This document shows positions 57,443 to 64,000 of a stretch of DNA of 64,000 nucleotides, piece after piece. Origin of the DNA: Hymenobacter terricola (GTDB lineage: Bacteria > Bacteroidota > Bacteroidia > Cytophagales > Hymenobacteraceae); NCBI RefSeq assembly GCF_017921975.2, contig NZ_JAGEMO020000001.1, forward strand, positions 372,001-436,000, given 5' to 3'. Under the pieces are notes generated by a model. The model ran no database searches and was not told the origin of the DNA. It saw nothing but the letters and a program-made list of their open reading frames with translations. A program made the translations under genes and the position numbers. Positions within the stretch are counted from its first letter, which is position 1. Each line of letters starts with the position of its first letter.

Positions 57443-58705
57443 CTAATAATTGAAGTCCCGGGGCTCGCCGGCCAGCTCCCGGCCGCGCAGGATGAGGCGC
57501 TCCAGGTAGGCGGGCACCGCGCATTTCTGCTTGGGGTCATCCTCGTCATCGGGCCTGGTGGCATCGTGGTAGGCGCGGAACTGGTCGGGCGCGGCCGGGG
57601 CCAGGCCCGTGGCCAGCCGAAATTCGTAGTCCTCGAACACGGCCGGCAGCGCGGCCAGCAGCAGCGCCCGGTGCAGCTCCTGCGCGGCCCCCACGATGCC
57701 CAGCCGCCAGTCGGGGTGCGCGGCCACGGGCCAGGGGCCGCGGGCGTCCCAGAGCAGCTCCCGGCTGCTTTCGGTTTGCTGCATGAAGTGGCTGTAGTGA
57801 CTGTTTTGCAGCCGGAGCCAGGCGCGGTGGTAGGCCCCGAGGGGCTCCGGCTCGGGGTCGAAGGCTTTGGCAAATGCCTCAAACTGCTGGGCATACTTGT
57901 CGATGTACCAGCCGGCCGGGGACTCAAACGACTCCTGGGCGTCAAAGTCGTGATAAAAAGGTCGGGGGTCGGGCACGTAGGGCGTGGGCGGGCCCTGGGT
58001 GGCCTGTTCCTCCTCAATGGCCAGGTCCCGATAGTATTCCTCGCGCTCGCCTTTGTGGTTGGAATGGGTGGCGAAGGGGTAGCCGGCCGGTGCGCCGGTG
58101 CGGGCGTCGTCGTAGGCGTACCAGGCTGGGTACGGGGCACAGTCGAGGAAGTCGTCGGCGGGCGGGTTGGGCTGGGTGCTGCGCCAGTCGTCATACATCC
58201 GGTCGTAGTCCTGCCAGTCATCGAAGCGCCGATGGTCGGGGTGGTGGCCCACGTCCTGGCAGGCGGAGCTGGCCAGGTAGTCGCAGTACCGCTCATACTC
58301 GGCCGGGGTGATGGGCGGCAGCCAGGGGCAGGCGTGGACGTGCCGCTCCCAGAGCGTAAACTGGCGGCCGACGGCCACGCCGGGCAGGGTGATTTCGCCG
58401 GCCCGCCAGCGCACCTGCAAGTCAAACAGCTTCTTCTGCTGAATGTCGAACAGGCGCTCGTAGGCATCTTCCTGGTATTCGATGGCTTGGTGCAAGCGGA
58501 ATTTCACCATGCCGGGCCCCTTGCGCAGGCAGTCCACTTTGTGGGCCGCGTAGTGCTTGATGAACCCCTCCACACTGGCCGGCGCGTAGCCCGCCAGGTA
58601 CGGCTGGTAGCGCGGGTCGGTGCGCAGCTCGTGCTCGAAGTCGCGCTGCTGCCGGGCAAACTGTTCTTCCCGCTCGGCGGCGGCGAGGTGGTAGTCGGTA
58701 GCCAT
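57443..58705 (-). CDS. Tandem paralogue family, member 1 of 4 (unknown function)
   Basis: A 420-residue soluble protein, last in the leftward array. The N-terminal part has ELRTDPRYQPYLAGYAPASV. The core block is RLFDIQQKKLFDLQVRWRAG (~95-115), then CPWLPPITPAEYERYCDYLA with SACQD and WQDYDRM. The aromatic block is PYPAWYAYDD. The C-terminal block is DWRLGIVGAAQELHRALLLA and PAVFEDYEFRLATGL, ending with the tail RELAGEPRDFNY, which is shared with member 3. No signal peptide, membrane helix or known catalytic motif is seen. The gap to member 2 is 44 bp. I do not recognise the family. Confidence 0.7.
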   Translation of the reverse strand: MATDYHLAAAEREEQFARQQRDFEHELRTDPRYQPYLAGYAPASVEGFIKHYAAHKVDCLRKGPGMVKFRLHQAIEYQEDAYERLFDIQQKKLFDLQVRWRAGEITLPGVAVGRQFTLWERHVHACPWLPPITPAEYERYCDYLASSACQDVGHHPDHRRFDDWQDYDRMYDDWRSTQPNPPADDFLDCAPYPAWYAYDDARTGAPAGYPFATHSNHKGEREEYYRDLAIEEEQATQGPPTPYVPDPRPFYHDFDAQESFESPAGWYIDKYAQQFEAFAKAFDPEPEPLGAYHRAWLRLQNSHYSHFMQQTESSRELLWDARGPWPVAAHPDWRLGIVGAAQELHRALLLAALPAVFEDYEFRLATGLAPAAPDQFRAYHDATRPDDEDDPKQKCAVPAYLERLILRGRELAGEPRDFNY

Positions 58706-58749
58706 GGTATGATAAAGGGAGAAGCAGTGGGGGAAATAAACGGCCCGCG

Positions 58750-59916
58750 CTAGCGGCCCGGCTGCCGGGCCTGGTAGGTGGCAAAGGCCGCCCGAATGGC
58801 GGTAGCCAGGCGCTGCTTGCGGTGGTCGAGCCAGGTCAGGTGCAGGGCTTCGCGCCAGTCGGCGGCGGCCGCAATGGGCAGGCGCTCGGGTATCTCGGCC
58901 AGCAGGCGGCCCGCCTCGTGCCCGGCATTGTTGAGGAGGCGCTCCGCTTCGATGATTTCCGGGGCATCGGGCGCGGTGGGCGGGGGCAGGCAGGCCTGGT
59001 GGTAGCGCTGCATCTCGGAGGTTTCCTGCTCGCGCATGAGGGTGGCGGTGAGGCCCGCATAGTCCGCATACCCCAGCCACGGGACCGGCGGCGGCAGGGG
59101 CGGGTCGGGGGCGGGTGGCGGGGATGGGGGCGCAGCGGATGCCGGCCGGAAGATGCCGGGCTGGTCTTCGTCCTCCTCCTCCGCGTCGTCGTCGGGCCCG
59201 TTGGCGAAGCCGCGCAGGTTGGGCCGGCTGAGCACCAGGTTGGGCGGGCCGTCGCGCTGGTCGCACCAGGCGTACCAGCCGGGGTACTGCAGCTCGTTGG
59301 TGCCGAAGCGCGCCGTCCGGGCCCGGCGGCGCACCCCGGCGGGGTCGTAGTCTTCGCCCCGCAGCAGCAGGAAGTGCCTGAAGGCGTCGTAGTCCTGAAA
59401 ATCGGGCGTCTGCGCGGCCTCCGGGTCGGCATCCGAGCAGTACGGGCTGGCCAGGTAGGCCAGGTAGTCCGCCACCTCATCGGCCGTGATGCGGGGCAGC
59501 CAGTGGCACTTCTTCACCTTACCACCCCAATATTGAAAATCGGCCGCCGTGCTCACGTAAGCCTCGGCAGCCGTAGCCTCGCCGGCTCGCCAGCGCACCT
59601 GCTCTTCAAACAGCTTGCGCTGCTGAATTTCGCGCAGGCGGTGCTTGGCCTCCCGCGCCAGCTCCCGGTCGATGCGTTGCTCGTACTCCAGATGGTTGCG
59701 GCCGGCGGTGAGGCTGCTGGCCCGGCTATCCGCGTAGGATTCTAAAAAACCGTCGCCATCGTCGCGGAACTGCCGCAGCCATTCCCGCACGGCCGGGTCG
59801 TTCTGGTGCCGGTCCAGCGCCTCGGCGCGCAGGCGCACCAGCTCGCGGTGGCGGGCTGCGGTCCGGCGCGGGTCGCCGTAGGGGAGGTGGTCGAGGGGGG
59901 GCTGGTCGTCGGACAT
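58750..59916 (-). CDS. Tandem paralogue family, member 2 of 4 (unknown function)
   Basis: A 388-residue soluble protein, the most divergent of the four. The core block is RLREIQQRKLFEEQVRWRAG, then CHWLPRITADEVADYLAYLA with SPYCSD and FQDYDAF. The aromatic block is QYPGWYAWCDQRDG. A Pro- and Asp/Glu-rich linker separates the halves (DDDAEEEDEDQP and a PPSPPPAPDPPLPPPVP stretch). The C-terminal block is DWREALHLTWLDHRKQRLAT. It lacks the GEPxDFNY tail. It begins 26 bp after the stop of member 3. The start ATG is at 59914-59916. Function unknown. Confidence 0.7.
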   Translation of the reverse strand: MSDDQPPLDHLPYGDPRRTAARHRELVRLRAEALDRHQNDPAVREWLRQFRDDGDGFLESYADSRASSLTAGRNHLEYEQRIDRELAREAKHRLREIQQRKLFEEQVRWRAGEATAAEAYVSTAADFQYWGGKVKKCHWLPRITADEVADYLAYLASPYCSDADPEAAQTPDFQDYDAFRHFLLLRGEDYDPAGVRRRARTARFGTNELQYPGWYAWCDQRDGPPNLVLSRPNLRGFANGPDDDAEEEDEDQPGIFRPASAAPPSPPPAPDPPLPPPVPWLGYADYAGLTATLMREQETSEMQRYHQACLPPPTAPDAPEIIEAERLLNNAGHEAGRLLAEIPERLPIAAAADWREALHLTWLDHRKQRLATAIRAAFATYQARQPGR

Positions 59917-59942
59917 CAGGGGCAGGTCAGGAAAGGCAACGG

Positions 59943-61403
59943 TTAGTAATTGAAATCCTGGGGTTCGCCGCACAGGGCGCGGCCGCCCAGCACCCAGTCG
60001 CGCTGCACTTGCAGCACATGCTCCTCGTAGTCTGCCCGGCTCAGCCCCTCGTGTGGGGAGGGCGGGGCGGGGCGCAGGCCCAGGGCCAGGCGCTGGCGGT
60101 ATTGCTCGTATACCGTGGTCAGGGCCTCGGCCAGCCAGTGCTTGCGCAGGTCCGTGGCGGCCGTAATCAGGGCCTCGCGCCAGTCGTCCGCATCCGCTTC
60201 GAGCGGCACCAGCTCCTCGGCTTCCATCAGCACCTCGAAGGCCTTGCTCACTTCGTCGTTGGTGTTGTCGCGGTGGTCCAGGCCGGCGTCCATGGCTTCC
60301 TTGAGCTGCCGGAGGCGGGGCGTGGGGTCAAACGTTTCGGCTATTTCATCGAATAGCGCCCCCGAATCATAATGGCTCCACATGGTGCGGCGGTCGCGGC
60401 CGGGCGCGGGATGGGGAGCCGCCGGGCTATCAGGAGGTAAGGCGGCGTTATCGTCAAGTAAGGCTGCGTTATCACTAAATAAGGCCGCATTATTGATAGG
60501 TAAGGCAGTGTTATCGGCAAGGCGGGCCGCATTATCATCAAGCAAGGCAGTGCTATTGCTAAGGCGGGCAGCGTCATCACTAAGTAAGGCAGTACTATCG
60601 GAAAGGGGGGCAGCATCTTGGGTCGGCAGGGCCGAGTTGCCGGTAGGGAGGGCGGTGGTTGCGGCCTGCGCCGCTTTTTCGGCGGCTTGCCGGGCGTGGC
60701 CGTCTTTCAAATACAGGGTGGCGTAGTGCTTCTGGCGCTCGCCGCGCAGGTCGGGCAGGGCCAACATGTCGGTGCCATGGTGGCGGTCGTAATAGCGGTA
60801 CCACGGCAGGTAGCCGGGGTGGTAGTTGTTGATGCTGGCCTCGTCGTCCCGGTAAAAGTCATCGGGGTCGAAGGCCGGCTCCTCGGTCAGGTGGGCGTCG
60901 GCGTAGTTCTGCCAGTTATCGGGCCGCCAGTCGCTGTAGTGGTCGGCCGCGTCGAGGCATTCCGGACTGAGCAGGTAGGCGCGGTAGAGTTCCACCTCGT
61001 CGGGGGTAACGGGCGGCAGGAAGTCGCAGCGTTCGGGGTGGCTTTCCCACTCGCCAAACTGCTGGTAGATGTTCACGCCGGGCAGGTCGATTTCCCGGGC
61101 CCGCCAGCGGCATTGCAGGTCAAACAGCTTCTTCTGCTGAATGTCCCACAGGCGCTGGTAGGCCTCGGTGTGCAGCTCGGCGGCGTGGCGCTCGCTCCAC
61201 TGCTCGTAGCTGGGGCCGTGCAGCACGTAGCGGGCCTTGCGCTGCGCATAGGCCGCGATGAACGCCGCCACGCTGGCCGGGGTGTAGCCAGCAAAATAGG
61301 GCTGGTACTCGGGGTTGGTGCGCAGCTCGTGCTCGGTATCGCGCACCAACTGGGCCAGTTGGCGGCGCTCGGCCGCCAGCTTACGGGTCGTTTCGGCAGA
61401 CAT
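59943..61403 (-). CDS. Tandem paralogue family, member 3 of 4, with heptapeptide repeats
   Basis: A 486-residue protein and the longest member. It has ELRTNPEYQPYFAGYTPASV, then the core RLWDIQQKKLFDLQCRWRAR, CDFLPPVTPDEVELYRAYLL with SPECLD, and the aromatic block GYLPWYRYYDRHHG. Between the halves lies a stretch of about 11 heptapeptides (for example LLDDNAA, RLADNTA, LFSDNAA) encoded by 21-bp DNA repeats at ~60438-60668. The C-terminal block is DWREALITAATDLRKHWLAE and the tail is RALCGEPQDFNY. The gap to member 4 is 45 bp. The repeat is unique to this copy. No known domain is recognised. Confidence 0.7.
   Translation of the reverse strand: MSAETTRKLAAERRQLAQLVRDTEHELRTNPEYQPYFAGYTPASVAAFIAAYAQRKARYVLHGPSYEQWSERHAAELHTEAYQRLWDIQQKKLFDLQCRWRAREIDLPGVNIYQQFGEWESHPERCDFLPPVTPDEVELYRAYLLSPECLDAADHYSDWRPDNWQNYADAHLTEEPAFDPDDFYRDDEASINNYHPGYLPWYRYYDRHHGTDMLALPDLRGERQKHYATLYLKDGHARQAAEKAAQAATTALPTGNSALPTQDAAPLSDSTALLSDDAARLSNSTALLDDNAARLADNTALPINNAALFSDNAALLDDNAALPPDSPAAPHPAPGRDRRTMWSHYDSGALFDEIAETFDPTPRLRQLKEAMDAGLDHRDNTNDEVSKAFEVLMEAEELVPLEADADDWREALITAATDLRKHWLAEALTTVYEQYRQRLALGLRPAPPSPHEGLSRADYEEHVLQVQRDWVLGGRALCGEPQDFNY
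60438..60668 (-). repeat. 21-bp tandem repeat inside paralogue member 3
   Basis: About 11 units of 21 bp, with plus-strand consensus TAAGGCNGCGTTATCNNNAAG, start at 60438, 60459, 60480, 60501 and so on, keeping frame throughout. They become more GC-rich and divergent after ~60606. The repeat is coding and has no spacer-like unique segments, so it is not CRISPR. Confidence 0.85.
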
Positions 61404-61448
61404 TGGCAACGGCAAAAAAGGGGTAAGCAGAAAAGCTATGGGGCCGGG

Positions 61449-62540
61449 CTACCCCGGCGGCGGGTGGGCAATGCCCGTCTGTTCCCGCAGGCAGTAGTCG
61501 CGGTACACGGCCGGCAGGGCTTCGGCCAGGGTGCGCTTCTCGTGGGCTACCTGGGCCAGGCGCAGGCACTCGCGCCAGTCGTAGCCCGCCGCCACGGGCA
61601 CGGGTTCCCGCGCTTCGCACAGCTCCTCGTACACGGCATACATGGCTTCGGTCTTGGCATCCTGTTCCGGCTGAAACTCCATGGCCCGCATAAAGCCCAG
61701 CACCTGCCGGCTCTCGAACCGCTTGATGAGGGTTTCGGACAGCTTCAAATCGTTGGCCCCCAGGTGGCGCAGGGCGGGCTCGGGCGGGCCGGGTGGCATT
61801 TCGGGCGGCCGCGGCTTCGCGGGCAAGGCCGGGCTCGGGGCCGCGCCGCGCTCGTCGGGCAGGCACAGCAGCGGCCCGGTGCCCCGGTACAGGTCGTAGT
61901 ACGCGTACCACTCCGGGTAGCGAAAAAGCAGGTTGAAGAGGTGCCCGAACGAGTCCTGCAACCCGGCGGGCAGGCCCCGGCCCACGTCGTGGCCGGGCGA
62001 GTCGGACCCGGCTTCTTCCAGCCGGTGCCACTGCCGGAACAGGTCATATTCCTGCCAGTTGGGCTGCCCGATAACGCCCGCGCCCACGTCCACGCAGTCG
62101 TTGCTGAGCAGGTAGGCGCGGTACAGGGCCACGTCCTCGGCGCCGATGGGCGACAGCAGCGGGCACCGGGTAATGTCCTTGCCCCAGGTGGCAAACTCCG
62201 CCCCGGTTTCCACGCCGGGCAGGTCGAGCAGGCCCGCCCGCCACTCGCATTGCAGGTTAAAGAGCTTTTTCTGCTGAATTTCCCACAGGCGCTCATTCGC
62301 TTCGGTCAGCGGGCGCAGGGCGCGGCTTTCTTCGGCGGCCAGCCAACTCGGGCCGTGCACCAGGTAGCGGGCCTTTTCTTCGGCGTAGTGGCCGAGCAGG
62401 CCGCTGCCATCACCGTAAAAATCCGTCAGCCACGCCTGCACGGCCGGGTCGGCCGCCAGGCGGGCTTCGGTTTCTTCGGCAATGCGGGCCTGCTCGCCGA
62501 AACTATCGGCTTCCTGGTCGTAGTGGTCGGCAGTATTCAT
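61449..62540 (-). CDS. Tandem paralogue family, member 4 of 4 (unknown function)
   Basis: A 363-residue soluble protein and the first gene of the leftward array, starting at the ATG 62538-62540, 47 bp after the ettA stop. It has DPAVQAWLTDFYGDGSGLLG, the core RLWEIQQKKLFNLQCEWRAG, then CPLLSPIGAEDVALYRAYLL with SNDCVD and WQEYDLF. The aromatic block is RYPEWYAYYDLYRG, and the C-terminal block is DWRECLRLAQVAHEKRTLAE followed by LPAVYRDYCLRE. It lacks the GEPxDFNY tail. Function unknown. Confidence 0.7.
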   Translation of the reverse strand: MNTADHYDQEADSFGEQARIAEETEARLAADPAVQAWLTDFYGDGSGLLGHYAEEKARYLVHGPSWLAAEESRALRPLTEANERLWEIQQKKLFNLQCEWRAGLLDLPGVETGAEFATWGKDITRCPLLSPIGAEDVALYRAYLLSNDCVDVGAGVIGQPNWQEYDLFRQWHRLEEAGSDSPGHDVGRGLPAGLQDSFGHLFNLLFRYPEWYAYYDLYRGTGPLLCLPDERGAAPSPALPAKPRPPEMPPGPPEPALRHLGANDLKLSETLIKRFESRQVLGFMRAMEFQPEQDAKTEAMYAVYEELCEAREPVPVAAGYDWRECLRLAQVAHEKRTLAEALPAVYRDYCLREQTGIAHPPPG

Positions 62541-62587
62541 GGCAGCGATGAAGTAGCCTGCCAAGCTACACCATCACCGGCACATTT

Positions 62588-64000
<1,413 letters not shown>

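Noticed and set aside
60438-60668. The 21-bp repeats considered as a CRISPR array
   Set aside because: Units are contiguous without spacers, keep reading frame and encode heptapeptides. No cas genes are present.

Overview
The window is a stretch of chromosome from a high-GC Bacteroidota bacterium, most like Hymenobacter (Cytophagales). Four lines of evidence support this. Several secreted proteins end in type IX secretion (Por) sorting domains. Many promoters carry the Bacteroidota -7 box TAnnTTTG. Lineage-typical families are present (DUF4270 lipoprotein, DUF4286, FadL/OmpP1, YpdA bacillithiol-disulfide reductase). The gene order glmS / DUF4270 / glycogen-synthase-like / panC / panD is also typical. 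The strain name is inference. I found no rRNA, tRNA, CRISPR array, transposase, prophage or restriction system. Both window ends cut a gene: a penicillin acylase at the left and ettA at the right.

Layout. 1-5.5 kb: penicillin acylase and two large T9SS cargo proteins. 5.6-12.9 kb: RlpA, a LURP-one-like protein, DUF72, an SGNH thioesterase/esterase, small conserved proteins, an MFS transporter and a CDF metal exporter. 12.9-19.8 kb: a delta-60-repeat T9SS protein, ClpP, an ECF sigma factor with a small partner, and a TonB receptor with a His-rich partner. 19.9-29 kb: HtpG, a carboxylesterase, a propeller protein, a T9SS alkaline phosphatase, a methyltransferase and YpdA. 29-33.4 kb: two tandem SGNH lipoproteins and a FadL-type porin. 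33.6-42.5 kb: LptB, a GH3 protein, AIM24, small proteins, GltX, RidA and a polytopic membrane protein. 42.6-50.8 kb: GlmS, DUF4270, a one-domain glycogen-synthase-like protein, PanC, PanD, a YbhN-like membrane protein, an RfaE2-like nucleotidyltransferase and a YugP-type metallopeptidase.

51-56.2 kb is the first region that looks undescribed. A LuxR-type regulator with a degenerate receiver precedes five same-strand genes: a T7-lysozyme-type amidase, an astacin-like metzincin, a conserved uncharacterised membrane protein, a 100-aa protein and a predicted outer-membrane protein. Neither hydrolase has a Sec signal peptide. 57.4-62.5 kb is the second: four consecutive, divergent paralogues (363-486 aa) of a family I cannot assign. 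They share a QQ-K-LF...Q..WR block, two cysteines, a P-x-WY-x-Y/W-x-D block and a DWR C-terminal block. One copy carries about 11 heptapeptide repeats.

Non-coding structure of interest: three long palindromes built on one conserved word (GTCATGCTG...GAAGCAT), which look like REP/MITE elements; -7 boxes lying 4-5 nt before ATG/GTG, implying leaderless mRNAs; a palindrome plus promoter-like element before htpG; a 20-bp palindrome over the methyltransferase promoter; and a terminator-like hairpin in the gltX leader.
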